Source of the DNA: Aporhodopirellula rubra
Lineage (GTDB): Bacteria; Planctomycetota; Planctomycetia; Pirellulales; Pirellulaceae
Assembly (NCBI RefSeq): GCF_014192335.1
Contig: NZ_JACHXU010000015.1
Span: 167,156-231,155 of the forward strand
Reading direction: 5' to 3'
DNA: 64,000 nt
The notes below the pieces were generated by a model, which saw nothing but the letters and a program-made list of their open reading frames with translations, searched no databases and had not been told where the DNA came from. The translations under genes were made by a program, and so were the position numbers. The stretch's first letter is position 1; every line of letters starts with the position of its first letter. Positions 36,688 to 45,805 of this stretch are shown in pieces.

Positions 36688-37248
36688 TCACCGACCAACG
36701 TTGATGGCATCACAGACGCGGTCGAAAACGACTTCCGGCATCGACATCGCATCGACCGCCCGGACGAGCCCCTGAGCGCCGTAGTGCTCGAGCAGCGGTG
36801 CAGTTCGCTCTTCATAAATCCGAAATCGCTCTTGGATGAACTCCGCGGAATCATCCGATCGAGCGCCAGTCTTTGACCGCTGGGCTAGGCGATACACCAA
36901 TTCATTCGCATCAACGATCAGATGTACCACATGATCGATCTTCTGCGATGGCTCGCTCATTGCCTCATCAAATGCCTTCGCCTGCACGAGAGTCCGTGGG
37001 AACCCGTCAAGAAGGAAGCCACGTCGACAGTCATCTTTCGATAACCGTTCGGCTACCATTTTGAGGATAAAGTCGTCGGGCGCGAAATGCCCGCGATCGA
37101 TACGGAGATGAATCTCCCCGCCTGTCTCCGCATCGAGAGACCGTAACATCTCTCCCGTACTGATATGCGGAACGCCGAGATGCTTGCTCAGCAAATTACA
37201 CTGCGTCCCTTTTCCAGCTCCGGGTGGACCGATAAAGACGATCTTCAC
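36688..37248 (-). CDS. adk: Adenylate kinase (short-lid form)
   Basis: 186 residues. P-loop GPPGAGKGTQ at the N-terminus, RRGFLLDGFPRT in the core, and no long zinc-binding LID insert, so this is the short type. It interconverts ATP+AMP and 2 ADP. Last gene of the ribosomal cluster as in many bacteria, where secY-adk is conserved, but 283 bp separate it from secY. ATG start. Confidence 0.96.
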   Translation of the reverse strand: MKIVFIGPPGAGKGTQCNLLSKHLGVPHISTGEMLRSLDAETGGEIHLRIDRGHFAPDDFILKMVAERLSKDDCRRGFLLDGFPRTLVQAKAFDEAMSEPSQKIDHVVHLIVDANELVYRLAQRSKTGARSDDSAEFIQERFRIYEERTAPLLEHYGAQGLVRAVDAMSMPEVVFDRVCDAINVGR

Positions 37249-37377
37249 TGCTCAGGACCGCTGGACGAAACGAATCTTACCAAGACGCTCAAGTAATCAG
37301 ACATCGATCACGCCCTGGTACCTTCTTTAACTAAAACGTCCAGGCTAATCCAACCTGAGCATTCTCAGTCCGCCGCT

Positions 37378-37426
37378 CAAAAAGCCAATGGAACAGGGCG
37401 AGCCGACTCGGCTCATCCAACGTTCC
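37378..37426 (-). terminator. Candidate terminator/structured element between secY and adk
   Basis: On the minus strand an inner hairpin GAGCCG-AGT-CGGCTC (37400-37414) is enclosed by a GGAAC/GTTCC outer stem (37390-37394 with 37422-37426) and followed after eight bases by TTTTT (37378-37382). It may attenuate transcription between secY and adk or form part of the adk leader. The distance to the T tract makes it atypical. Confidence 0.35.
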
Positions 37427-37531
37427 GTTGCGGACAATCAATCAGCAGATTGTACTGAATGTTTTCCTACGTCCCTGATATCTGCAAGCCCAATTGCACC
37501 GCAGATTAAGGACCTAGGACCAACTCCGACA

Positions 37532-38926
37532 CTAAACCACAGGAGCGGTGCCGCCGCCGGCACCTTCGAGCAGCCCACGGTAATTTCGCATCACCAGGTG
37601 GCTATCAATTTTCTGCACCAAATCGAATGCAACGCTCACTGCGATCAACAGCCCCGTACCACCGTAAAATCCAGCGATGGAGTAAGGCACACCGAGTGAT
37701 CCGTAAACAATCGTTGGTACGATCGCGATCAATCCGAGGAATGCGGCACCGACATAAGTGATTCGAACCATCACCTTCTCAAGGTAATCGGTCGTTCGAC
37801 GGCCAGGGCGATAGCCTGGAATGAACGTCCCGCTCTCCTTCAAGTTATCGCTCATTTCCTTCGGGTTGAACGTGATCGCCGTCCAGAAGTAGCAGAAGAA
37901 GAAAATCAAACCGACATACAGAAGGTTAAAAAAGTAGGAGGTTTGATCGCCCATCGTGAGGCTGATCAGATTCAGACCGCGGAACAGTGGTCCCGACGAA
38001 TCGAACTGTCCTGCCAGGAAGCCGAAGAACACGCCTGGAATCATCAACAAACTGCTAGCGAAAATGATCGGCATCACACCGGCTTGGTTGATACGCAGCG
38101 GCAAGTGCTGGCGGGTTCCGCCGTAAACGCGGCGTCCACGTGTAAATTTCGCCGATTGCGTTGGAATCTTACGCTGGCCGAGCGTGATGAACACCACTCC
38201 GAACACCACAACGACGAACAAGACCACCAGGATGATCAGCGTTTCAATTCCCACCTGACCCTTTGCCAGACCGGTCAATTCGGGCTTCATCCCCAACACC
38301 AACTCGTAAAGTGCCTTCGGCATTTGCGCCAGGATCCCAGCCATGATCAGCAAACTGATCCCATTGCCGATCCCGTATTCGTCGATCTGCTCCCCGAGCC
38401 ACATGAGGAACACCGTCCCCGTGGTCATCGTCAACACAGCGACGATTTGCCAGCCGAAGTAGAGTTGCTGGTCCGCGTTCATAAAGAACGGGTTGATATT
38501 ACTTTGACCACCGGCACCGGTCATCAACATGAATTTCAAATACATGTAACTCTGCACGAGGCAGATCACGACGGTCAGATACCGTGTGTACTCATTGAGT
38601 TTTTTACGTCCGGCTTCACCTTCCTTCTTCAACTCTTCGAGCGGCTTGTAAACGCTGCCGAGCAGTTGGAAGATAATCGATGCCGAAATGTAGGGCATGA
38701 TTCCGAGGCCGAAGATCGTCGCCTGACGCAAATCGCTGGCGGCAAAAACACTGACCTTCTCGAAGAAGTCAGCCGCTCCACCACCCGCAGCGTCCTCTAG
38801 ATTGGTAGCAATCATCGGCAACGGGATGTGAAACCCGATTCGATAAACCGCTAGGAGTCCAATCGTTAGAAAGACCTTCTTGCGTAATTCAGGAATCGAA
38901 AAAATGATTCGAAGCTTTTCCAACAT
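37532..38926 (-). CDS. secY: Protein translocase subunit SecY
   Basis: 464 residues with ten TM segments, forming the SecYEG channel. The N-terminus MLEKLRIIFSIPELRKKVFLT, read in part (ELRKKVFLTI), TM1 YRIGFHIPLP, LGIMPYISASIIFQLL in TM2, and the late loop NPKEMSDNLKESGTFIPGYRPG are all SecY hallmarks. It follows rplO as in the standard spc operon, but 415 bp downstream of it. Confidence 0.97.
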   Translation of the reverse strand: MLEKLRIIFSIPELRKKVFLTIGLLAVYRIGFHIPLPMIATNLEDAAGGGAADFFEKVSVFAASDLRQATIFGLGIMPYISASIIFQLLGSVYKPLEELKKEGEAGRKKLNEYTRYLTVVICLVQSYMYLKFMLMTGAGGQSNINPFFMNADQQLYFGWQIVAVLTMTTGTVFLMWLGEQIDEYGIGNGISLLIMAGILAQMPKALYELVLGMKPELTGLAKGQVGIETLIILVVLFVVVVFGVVFITLGQRKIPTQSAKFTRGRRVYGGTRQHLPLRINQAGVMPIIFASSLLMIPGVFFGFLAGQFDSSGPLFRGLNLISLTMGDQTSYFFNLLYVGLIFFFCYFWTAITFNPKEMSDNLKESGTFIPGYRPGRRTTDYLEKVMVRITYVGAAFLGLIAIVPTIVYGSLGVPYSIAGFYGGTGLLIAVSVAFDLVQKIDSHLVMRNYRGLLEGAGGGTAPVV

Positions 38927-39341
38927 CGATCTGTCCGTCGTCGATCGGTTAAAGGTGAGGCCAGTAGTGGCAAGACGGGCAGTCTAGCGATCCCGGAGCC
39001 TCACCACGAGAGTGATTTATAAACTGTTTGGATGAAACTACCACCGACTAGGCCGATTGACGACTGGGCACCGTCTCGCCGTCCGGTTGTTCGCGATCGT
39101 TGGGGCACGAGTGCCTCGCCGACGTCACGACGCTTTTGCGTGTGGGGCTTCCTCGGCGTCTCCGACACCGGTCATTCGCTATCCCATCGATGCGGCTGAG
39201 ATCCGTTATGAAACCGCCTTGGCTCAAACCGCCAGGACAGCTCAAACACGAATGTCCAACCGTCGCGAGCGACCTTGCTCATCTCATCAATGTCAGCTCG
39301 GCCGGAAAATCATCCCATGCCAAGCCGGCAATCGAACTTGA
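38927..39341 (-). promoter_or_regulatory. 415-bp rplO-secY intergenic region with leader inverted repeat
   Basis: Longest gap in the ribosomal cluster. Close to secY it has a perfect 8-bp inverted repeat, GGTGAGGC (38954-38961) and GCCTCACC (38998-39005), enclosing 36 bases that contain smaller potential stems (AGAC...GTCT). This could be a structured secY leader or a processing site; a secondary promoter for secY-adk is plausible. No gene seen. Confidence 0.4.
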
Positions 39342-39839
39342 TTAGGCTTTTGCCTTCTTCAGATCAGCGACGCGCTCATCTGGAGTTCGCTTCGCGGCGA
39401 TCTTATCAATCGTTCCGCCGGCAGCAGTGATCTTTTCCTCAGCCGACTTGCTGAAACGGTGTGCTTGCACGGTCAGCTTCTTGCTGATTTCGCCGTCACC
39501 GAGGATCTTCACTTCATCGAAGGTGCCCTTGGCAAGGTTCTTGTCCGACAACGTTTGCAGTGTCACGGTATCACCATCGTTGAACGCATCGTTCAGACGG
39601 CTGACGTTCACTGCGAAGACGGTGACTGACCACTTGTTATTGAAACCACGTTTCGGCACGCGGCGGAACATCGGCATTGCTCCACCCTGGAAGTTTGGCT
39701 TCCGGCTGTAGCCGCTGCGGCTCTTGTGTCCCTTGTGACCGCGACCGGAGGTTTTACCCGTGCCGCTACCAGGACCCCGACCAATTCGTTTGCGTTTGCG
39801 GTGCTTCGTAATGCCGCGATGAACGTCGTTGAGTTGCAT
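39342..39839 (-). CDS. rplO: 50S ribosomal protein L15
   Basis: 165 residues. The N-terminal [22 protein letters not shown] stretch (read in part: [14 protein letters not shown]) and [15 protein letters not shown] are diagnostic. A long C-terminal tail is present. rpmD (L30), normally between rpsE and rplO, is missing: only 105 bp separate the two genes. Confidence 0.97.
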   Translation of the reverse strand: MQLNDVHRGITKHRKRKRIGRGPGSGTGKTSGRGHKGHKSRSGYSRKPNFQGGAMPMFRRVPKRGFNNKWSVTVFAVNVSRLNDAFNDGDTVTLQTLSDKNLAKGTFDEVKILGDGEISKKLTVQAHRFSKSAEEKITAAGGTIDKIAAKRTPDERVADLKKAKA

Positions 39840-39944
39840 AGTAAAAGATCTACTTTTGAAAGGACTTCAGGGCCGAGAAAATCTCTCGCTCGCAATCCTT
39901 CTGATGGTTGTTCAAAATTGGACGGTTGGGCTCACCAAAAGCGA

Positions 39945-40481
39945 CTACGCTTCGATGAGGTCTTCAGGGGCGATGCCACGCAGCGCGGCAATCTGCTCAC
40001 GGGTTCGCAACTTGCTCATCGCGTCGAGCGTTGCTTTCACCAACGTAACTGGATTGTTGGTGCCGTAGGATTTCGTCAGGATGTCGTGGATACCACATGC
40101 TTCGCACACAGCACGCACAGCTTGTCCGGCGATGATACCGGTACCGGCACCAGCGGGAATCAAGACAACCTTGGCCGCACCGAAGTGACCCCAAACTTGG
40201 TGAGGGATCGAACCTTCAACCAATGGAACGTGGATCATGCTACGCGATGCCTGCTTAGTCGCTTTCTGAACACTCGGTGGCACTTCGTTGGCTTTTCCGT
40301 ATCCCCAACCGACTTGACCGTTGGTATTTCCAACAACCACCATCGCGGCAAAGCTAAATCGGCGACCGCCTTTAACCACGGCCGCACAACGCTTGATCTT
40401 CACGACGCGATCAATCAAATCACTGGGCAAACCCGGTTCTTCGTTCTTGTTACGTCGGCTGTTGCTGCGTGAATTACTCAT
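39945..40481 (-). CDS. rpsE: 30S ribosomal protein S5
   Basis: 178 residues. The double-stranded RNA-binding core (DRVVKIKRCAAVVKGGRRF, FAAMVVVGNTNGQVGWGYGKA in part) and the GAAKVVLIPAGAGTGIIAG segment are typical. A 20-residue hydrophilic N-terminal extension precedes the core. ATG start. Confidence 0.97.
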   Translation of the reverse strand: MSNSRSNSRRNKNEEPGLPSDLIDRVVKIKRCAAVVKGGRRFSFAAMVVVGNTNGQVGWGYGKANEVPPSVQKATKQASRSMIHVPLVEGSIPHQVWGHFGAAKVVLIPAGAGTGIIAGQAVRAVCEACGIHDILTKSYGTNNPVTLVKATLDAMSKLRTREQIAALRGIAPEDLIEA

Positions 40482-40569
40482 GTGTGCAATTTGTCTGCTG
40501 GAAGGGTTGCAGAGGGCAATCGATTAGGCCACTGCGATTGTTGTGTACGTGGGATGGAGGTTGCTTAAC

Positions 40570-40938
40570 CTAAAACTGCAGTCCGGCTTCACGGGCGGCG
40601 TCCGCGAACGCTTTCACACGACCGTGGTACTTATTGTGACCCCGATCGAGCTGCGCCAACTTGATACCGGCTTCGCTGGCACGCTCAGCAACCAGCTTAC
40701 CAACCAAGGCCGCTGCGTCACAGTTGCCGCCCTGCTTGACTTGATCGCGTACGCTCTTGTCACGTGTGCTGGCACTCACGAGAGTCTTGCCTTGCTCGTC
40801 ATCGATCACTTGGCAGGCGAAGTGCTTCAGCGACCGTTGGATGCACAGACGTGGTTTCGTCGCATCGCCACGCAATTTATTGCGAACGTGACGGCGGCGT
40901 CGAAGACGCTTCGACTGAATTTTCTTGTTCTTATCCAT
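40570..40938 (-). CDS. rplR: 50S ribosomal protein L18
   Basis: 122 residues; binds 5S rRNA. The ATG at 40938 gives the basic N-terminus MDKNKKIQSKRLRRRRHVR; the upstream open frame is not family sequence. RPRL-like KPRLCIQRSLKHFACQVID and FDRGH-like QLDRGHNKYHGRVKAFADAAREAGL (in part) are diagnostic. Confidence 0.96.
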   Translation of the reverse strand: MDKNKKIQSKRLRRRRHVRNKLRGDATKPRLCIQRSLKHFACQVIDDEQGKTLVSASTRDKSVRDQVKQGGNCDAAALVGKLVAERASEAGIKLAQLDRGHNKYHGRVKAFADAAREAGLQF

Positions 40939-41002
40939 GACAGTAAACCGTTCGGGGAAAAGGTTCCTTCTCGAACCATTATCCCAGGTGATGGTGGGGT
41001 GA

Positions 41003-41548
41003 TTATTTGGTTGCCGACTTGCCGGGCTTGATCTTGACGTATTCGCCTTGGTAACGCACACCCTTGCCCTTGTATGGCTCTGGCTTGCGAAGTGAGCGGA
41101 TGTCTGCGGCGAACTGGCCTACTTTTTGCTTGTCACATCCCTGAACCACAACGTGCGTTTGGTCAGGACAGGTAACAGTCAGATCGGCAGGGATCTTCTT
41201 GTGCAATTCGTTAGCGAAACCGACACGGAGTTGCAGTGTGTCGCCACTGATCGCAGCGAGATAACCGACACCGACGATTTCGAGTTTCTTCTCGTATCCC
41301 TGCGTCACTCCGACGATCATGTTCGCCAGAATCGCCCGGGTCAGACCGTGGAACTCGCGGGAAGGACGACTGTCATCCACACGCGAAACGTTGGCTTCCT
41401 TGGCGTCCGCATCGACTTCAACGCTGACTTCGGGACGGTGCGTGAACGATAACTTGCCCTTGGGGCCTTCAACGTCGAGCGTACGATCGTTAACCGTGAT
41501 CGACACGCCGGCGGGGATCGCGACGGGCTTTTTACCGATGCGGCTCAT
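41003..41548 (-). CDS. rplF: 50S ribosomal protein L6
   Basis: 181 residues. MSRIGKKPVAIPAGV and DVEGPKGKLSF are the standard start; RKPEPYKGKGVRYQGEYV is the conserved C-terminal motif. ATG start, 64 bp before rplR. Confidence 0.97.
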   Translation of the reverse strand: MSRIGKKPVAIPAGVSITVNDRTLDVEGPKGKLSFTHRPEVSVEVDADAKEANVSRVDDSRPSREFHGLTRAILANMIVGVTQGYEKKLEIVGVGYLAAISGDTLQLRVGFANELHKKIPADLTVTCPDQTHVVVQGCDKQKVGQFAADIRSLRKPEPYKGKGVRYQGEYVKIKPGKSATK

Positions 41549-41627
41549 GGCTGATTCGCTTGATGAAACAGGAGGGTGTTTGAAACCGACCTCACATTGG
41601 TGAGGTCATGAAAGGACTAACGCAGGA

Positions 41628-42023
41628 TCAGGAAACTTCGCAAAGAACTTCGCCGCCGATCTTATCTCGGCGAGCTTCCCGGTCGCTAACGACGCCCTTA
41701 CTGGTACTGATAATTCGGATGCCAAGACCGCCGAGCACTGGACGCAACTCTTTGCTGCGAGAGTACAACCGACGACCAGGCTTGCTGACTCGTTTGATCG
41801 TTTGAATAACGCGTTCGCCATTGGGGCCGTATTTCAGCTCCAATCGCAGCGTCTTGACTGGTTCGGTGTCTTCTTCTTTCCAGTCCCAGATGAAGCCTTC
41901 ACGCTTCAGGACGTCGGCCAAACCACGTTTAACGCGGCTAGCAGGAATATCAACATAGGGCCGTTCTACACGAACCGCGTTACGGATTCGTGTGAGCATG
42001 TCGGCAATGGGGTCGGTCATCAT
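41628..42023 (-). CDS. rpsH: 30S ribosomal protein S8
   Basis: 131 residues. DPIADMLTRIRNAVRVE at the start and the C-terminal ISTSKGVVSDREARR are typical. Two ATG codons stand in tandem (42023 and 42020), either of which could be used. Confidence 0.97.
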   Translation of the reverse strand: MMTDPIADMLTRIRNAVRVERPYVDIPASRVKRGLADVLKREGFIWDWKEEDTEPVKTLRLELKYGPNGERVIQTIKRVSKPGRRLYSRSKELRPVLGGLGIRIISTSKGVVSDREARRDKIGGEVLCEVS

Positions 42024-42054
42024 AGCTGTGGGTTCCCTTTAATTGTTTCCAAAC

Positions 42055-42240
42055 TCACCAACTGGCCTTACGCACACCAGGAATCAACCCGGCGTTCGCA
42101 TTCAAGCGAAAACAAATGCGGCACAAACCGAATTTGCGATAGACCGACCGCGGACGACCACAATAGTTGCAACGGTTTTCTTTCCGTGAGGAAAACTTGG
42201 GCGTACGAGACGCCTTGGCGATTTTGGATTTGCTTGCCAC
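42055..42240 (-). CDS. rpsN: 30S ribosomal protein S14, zinc-binding short form
   Basis: 61 residues. CNYC and CRIC give a zinc ribbon, so this is the short C+ form (sometimes named rpsZ). GTG at 42240 is chosen because it yields the family length and [10 protein letters not shown] start and has AGG about ten bases upstream; the frame remains open to 42273. [11 protein letters not shown] and the end IPGVRKASW are diagnostic. Confidence 0.94.
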   Translation of the reverse strand: MASKSKIAKASRTPKFSSRKENRCNYCGRPRSVYRKFGLCRICFRLNANAGLIPGVRKASW

Positions 42241-42336
42241 GAAAGGACCTGCGGTGAACGGAGCGGGCAACAAAGCCCAACTGGGAAACGTAACGGTGAT
42301 GTGTATTAAACTAAATAATTCACGAGGACATCGGCA

Positions 42337-42912
42337 CTAAGCCGCGCCCGACTTCTCTTTCGGCTGCTTGAACGGCATTCCGAATTGCTCGAGCAACGCC
42401 CGGCCTTCGTCGTTGTTCTTGGCCGAAGTGATGAAGCTGATGTTCATCCCTTGTGGCCGAACAAACTTGTCAGGGTTGAGTTCGGGGAACACCAGTTGTT
42501 CATTCAAACCCAAGGTGTAGTTGCCACGACCATCGAACGCCGTGCGACTGATTCCGCGAAAGTCACGCACCCGTGGCAACGCGACCGAAATGATCCGATC
42601 GAGAAACTCATACATGCGTTGTCGACGCAGGGTGACCATGCAACCGATCGGCATGCCTTCACGCAAGCGGAAGGTCGCGATCGATTTGCGGGCCAACGTC
42701 AATACCGGCTTTTGGCCAGCGATCTGTGTCATCGAGTCGACAGCCATGTCGAGCACCTTCTTGTCCGCAACCGCAGCACCAATCCCCATGTTCATGGTGA
42801 TCTTTTCAAGCCGAGGGATCTGGTGAGGGTTTTTGAACCCGAACTGTTCCTTCAAAGCTGCGCGGACTTGTTCCTCGTAGCGGATCTGCAATCGTGGTTT
42901 CGTGTTGGACAT
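42337..42912 (-). CDS. rplE: 50S ribosomal protein L5
   Basis: 191 residues. [20 protein letters not shown], read in part, [21 protein letters not shown] and DFRGIS are diagnostic. The ATG at 42912 ([14 protein letters not shown]) is preferred over the TTG at 42924. Binds 5S rRNA. Confidence 0.96.
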   Translation of the reverse strand: MSNTKPRLQIRYEEQVRAALKEQFGFKNPHQIPRLEKITMNMGIGAAVADKKVLDMAVDSMTQIAGQKPVLTLARKSIATFRLREGMPIGCMVTLRRQRMYEFLDRIISVALPRVRDFRGISRTAFDGRGNYTLGLNEQLVFPELNPDKFVRPQGMNISFITSAKNNDEGRALLEQFGMPFKQPKEKSGAA

Positions 42913-42991
42913 GAGAGGCAACAAGCCGATTTATAAAACTGTGGGACTTAAAATTTGATGTCGTCGCCGGATAATTCGGCAACCAAGAACT

Positions 42992-43339
42992 TTACTTCGA
43001 CGCCCGGGTCGCTTTGGCGGGGGCAACTTGGCCGAGGCTCGTTCCACTTCTTTTGGCAAATCGTTCTTTGCTACCGTCGGGGAGGTAACGCAAACCGATA
43101 CGGCTTGGCTTACCATCGGTTGGGTCGACGATAAGAACATTGCTCGCACTGATCGGCATCTCTTTGCTGAGACGCCCACCCTGCGGGTTCTTTTGGCTTT
43201 GGCGAACGTGCTTCCAAACCTTGGCGGCACCTTCGACGATCACTTTCTTCGCGTCGCGATCGATCTTGATAATCTTCCCGCGATGACCTTTGTCAGCACC
43301 GGCAATCACGATCACTTCGTCGTCAATTCGGAAATTCAT
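42992..43339 (-). CDS. rplX: 50S ribosomal protein L24
   Basis: 115 residues. The KOW motif DEVIVIAGADKGHRGKI and NVLIVDPTDGKPSRIG are diagnostic. The ATG at 43339 (MNFRIDDEV) is preferred; the frame is open six codons upstream. A short Lys/Arg/Ala tail ends the protein. Confidence 0.95.
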   Translation of the reverse strand: MNFRIDDEVIVIAGADKGHRGKIIKIDRDAKKVIVEGAAKVWKHVRQSQKNPQGGRLSKEMPISASNVLIVDPTDGKPSRIGLRYLPDGSKERFAKRSGTSLGQVAPAKATRASK

Positions 43340-43447
43340 GTTAGTAGCTTTTAGCAATTAGCGTTGAGCGTTTAGCTGTTGTGTTTTGTTCGATGTCTTT
43401 GTTGAGGCTCGGGTCGATAGCGGTTCGCTACCGGCGAGAGCCCTAGC

Positions 43448-43816
43448 TCACACGACTTCGTTGGCCAGGCTGACGATCTTGGTAAATTTCTGTTCGCGAA
43501 GCTCTCTTGCAACCGCACCGAAGATCCGCGTACCACGTGGATTACGATCCTTGTCGACCAACACCACGGCGTTGGAATCGAAACGGATGTAACTGCCGTC
43601 GGCACGACGGGTTGGCGTCTTGGTGCGAACGATCACCGCACGCACGACGGACTTCTTCTTGACTTCGCTACCGGGAATGACGCTTTTGACACTGCAAACG
43701 ATCACATCGCCGACCGTCGCAAAACGTCGACGACTTCCGCCGAGCACCTTGATGCACATCACTTGACGAGCACCGGTGTTGTCCGCAACGTCGAGTCGAG
43801 ATTCTTGTTGGATCAT
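43448..43816 (-). CDS. rplN: 50S ribosomal protein L14
   Basis: 122 residues, exactly the family length. [34 protein letters not shown] and the end [16 protein letters not shown] are diagnostic. ATG start. Opens the spc-type segment. Confidence 0.97.
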   Translation of the reverse strand: MIQQESRLDVADNTGARQVMCIKVLGGSRRRFATVGDVIVCSVKSVIPGSEVKKKSVVRAVIVRTKTPTRRADGSYIRFDSNAVVLVDKDRNPRGTRIFGAVARELREQKFTKIVSLANEVV

Positions 43817-43906
43817 TTAATTTACTTCAACGACAAAATATGTTTTTACTGGCGTCTGGCCCTCGTTGCGGAGCAACCAGGGCGACACGGAATAGGACTC
43901 GATTGC

Positions 43907-44263
43907 CTACGACGCATTGTCCGAAGAACCTTCACCCGCGTGGGTGACCTCGATCGTTTCGCTCTCGGCGGCGTTCATGGCCTCTTTACGAGCGGCACGA
44001 AGCGCGACCACGTCAACGGCGGTGCTCTTCTCGAGAACACGCACCAATCGCCAACGTTTCAGCTTGCTCAATGGCTCTGATTCGATGATCTCGACACGAT
44101 CACCCACACCCGATGCATTGTCTTCGTCATGGACATGACAGACCGTGCGACGGCGGAGGTATTTCTTGTACTTCGGATGCTTGACCACGCGATTGATTTC
44201 GACGCGGCGCGTCTTGTTCATCTTGTCGCTGGTGACGACTCCGGCTAACACGCGTTTAGGCAT
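43907..44263 (-). CDS. rpsQ: 30S ribosomal protein S17 with acidic C-terminal extension
   Basis: 118 residues against the usual 80-90. The core (MPKRVLAGVVTSDKMNKTR, VKHPKYKKYLRRR, GDRVEIIESEPLSKLKRWRL) is standard. The last 30 or so residues are an Ala/Glu/Ser-rich tail (EAMNAAESETIEVTHAGEGS) not found in E. coli S17. Confidence 0.96.
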   Translation of the reverse strand: MPKRVLAGVVTSDKMNKTRRVEINRVVKHPKYKKYLRRRTVCHVHDEDNASGVGDRVEIIESEPLSKLKRWRLVRVLEKSTAVDVVALRAARKEAMNAAESETIEVTHAGEGSSDNAS

Positions 44264-44349
44264 GACGTTTCGGACAATTCATTGGGAGGGTATTACAGGT
44301 GAAGCCGCGGACGGCTTCAATGAGTTACTAGTTCAATTCGACAGGATGC

Positions 44350-44556
44350 TTACGCGTTTTGCGTCGCACGCTCTCGTTGGGTTTGGATCGTTTTGATCCG
44401 AGCGATCAACCGTCGGTTCTTGCGAATCTCGCTCGGCGTATTGAGCCGCTCGGACTGCGATTGAAAACGCAGCCGAAACAGTGTCTCCGCCGCTTCTTTC
44501 GCAGTCGCATCGAGCTGCTCATCGCTCATTTCGTGAAGTTCAGTCAATGATGTCAT
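44350..44556 (-). CDS. rpmC: 50S ribosomal protein L29
   Basis: 68-residue helical-hairpin protein; LHEMSDEQLDATAKEAAETL, read in part, ETLFRLRFQ and RKNRRLIARIKTI match the family. ATG start. Sits between rplP and rpsQ as usual. Confidence 0.94.
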   Translation of the reverse strand: MTSLTELHEMSDEQLDATAKEAAETLFRLRFQSQSERLNTPSEIRKNRRLIARIKTIQTQRERATQNA

Positions 44557-44622
44557 CGGTTCAACAAACGAAAAAAGGGAATGAGGTTATTGGTTGGGTC
44601 GTGTCGCCTGCTGGCCCGCCAC

Positions 44623-45039
44623 CTAGGCAGGACGCCGAGCGACAAACCGAACCTTGACGGGCATCTTGCTGGCCAAACGAGCGAAACAAACTTTTGCTTG
44701 CTGTTCGGTCACGCCACTGAGTTCGTACAAAATGGTTCCCGGCTTGACGACCGCGGCCCAGAAGTCAGGCTCACCTTTCCCCTTACCCATTCGAGTTTCC
44801 AACGGTGTGCTGGTCACTGACTTGTCTGGGAAGATTCGAATGTAGAGCTTGCCTTCGCCGCGAACGTATTGCTGGGCTGCGATCCGGCCGGCTTCGATCG
44901 TTGTAGCTTTGATCCATCCGGCGTCCAGGGACTGAATTCCGAAATCGCCAAAAACGACCGTATTGCCGCGAGTCGCGTTACCTTTTATACGACCTCTTTG
45001 GCTTTTTCGATGCTTGACCCGTTTGGGCATCAACGCCAT
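44623..45039 (-). CDS. rplP: 50S ribosomal protein L16
   Basis: 138 residues. MPKRVKHRKSQRGRIKGNA, the FGDFGIQSLD stretch, and VKPGTILYELSGV are diagnostic. ATG at 45039 (MALMPKRV) is used; ATG at 45030 is possible. The 5' end overlaps the 3' end of rpsC by 62 bases in another frame (53 if the later ATG is used). Confidence 0.97.
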   Translation of the reverse strand: MALMPKRVKHRKSQRGRIKGNATRGNTVVFGDFGIQSLDAGWIKATTIEAGRIAAQQYVRGEGKLYIRIFPDKSVTSTPLETRMGKGKGEPDFWAAVVKPGTILYELSGVTEQQAKVCFARLASKMPVKVRFVARRPA

Positions 45040-45688
45040 CGTTGTCGTCTCCGTAAGTACCTTGGTTAATCCACACCTGAATCCCGATGTGCCCCTGTGG
45101 CGTCATCGCTTCGGTGAATCCGTAATCGATCTTTGCTTGCAGTGTGCTGAGCGGAATCGAGCCGGCAATTTGTTTTTCACGCCGGGCCATTTCAGCTCCA
45201 CCGAGCCGACCCGCCATTTGAATTTTGATGCCCTTGGCACCAGCATCCATCGTCTGCTCAAGAGAGCGTTTCATCGTCCGGCGAAAACTCGATCGTTTCG
45301 CCAGTTGTTGAGCGATGTCTTCGGCAACCAGTTGAGCTTGCAACTCGGGACGGCCGACTTCTTCCACCTTCAGGTTGATACGACGACCGACCAGGTTCTG
45401 AAGCTCAGCCTGAAGGATCTCAATTTCTTGACCCTTCTTACCGATAATCAAACCAGGACGTGCGACGAACATCATCACGCGGACTTCGTCACGGGTACGT
45501 TCGATCTCAATACGATCGATACCCGCAGCTTTGTATTGTGTTTTCTTGGGGTGCTTCGTGATGAAATCACGAATCTTCTTGTCTTCGACCAGCAAAGCCG
45601 CGTAGTCCTGCTTGGACGCGTACCAACGACTGCTCCAACCGCGTGTTACGCCGGTTCGAAATGCGATCGGGTTGACTTTTTGACCCAT
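44978..45688 (-). CDS. rpsC: 30S ribosomal protein S3
   Basis: 236 residues. MGQKVNPIAFRTGVTRGW is the family start and fixes the ATG at 45688 within a longer open frame. The KH domain has VMMFVARPGLIIGKKGQEIE, read in part, and the C domain ends with GHIGIQVWINQGTYG. A tail of about 20 residues (ending SKKPKRSYKR) is encoded in the region that also encodes the N-terminus of L16. Confidence 0.97.
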   Translation of the reverse strand: MGQKVNPIAFRTGVTRGWSSRWYASKQDYAALLVEDKKIRDFITKHPKKTQYKAAGIDRIEIERTRDEVRVMMFVARPGLIIGKKGQEIEILQAELQNLVGRRINLKVEEVGRPELQAQLVAEDIAQQLAKRSSFRRTMKRSLEQTMDAGAKGIKIQMAGRLGGAEMARREKQIAGSIPLSTLQAKIDYGFTEAMTPQGHIGIQVWINQGTYGDDNDGVDAQTGQASKKPKRSYKR

Positions 45689-45805
45689 GGTGAAAATTCT
45701 GTGGGCTAAGGACTGAGGACTGTGTAAATGTTTTGCAATTTTCGTAATTGACGTCGACCGAGAGACACAGGCCAGTTCGACCCGCGTCCCCACAGTGGCA
45801 TCACT

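Noticed and set aside
37943-38800. 285-residue open frame on the + strand
   Set aside because: Fully antisense to secY; His/Gln-rich composition without any family signature. A codon-bias shadow.
39726-40472. 248-residue open frame on the + strand
   Set aside because: Antisense to rpsE and the start of rplO; not coding.
44963-45709. 248-residue open frame on the + strand
   Set aside because: Antisense to rpsC with no recognisable domain.
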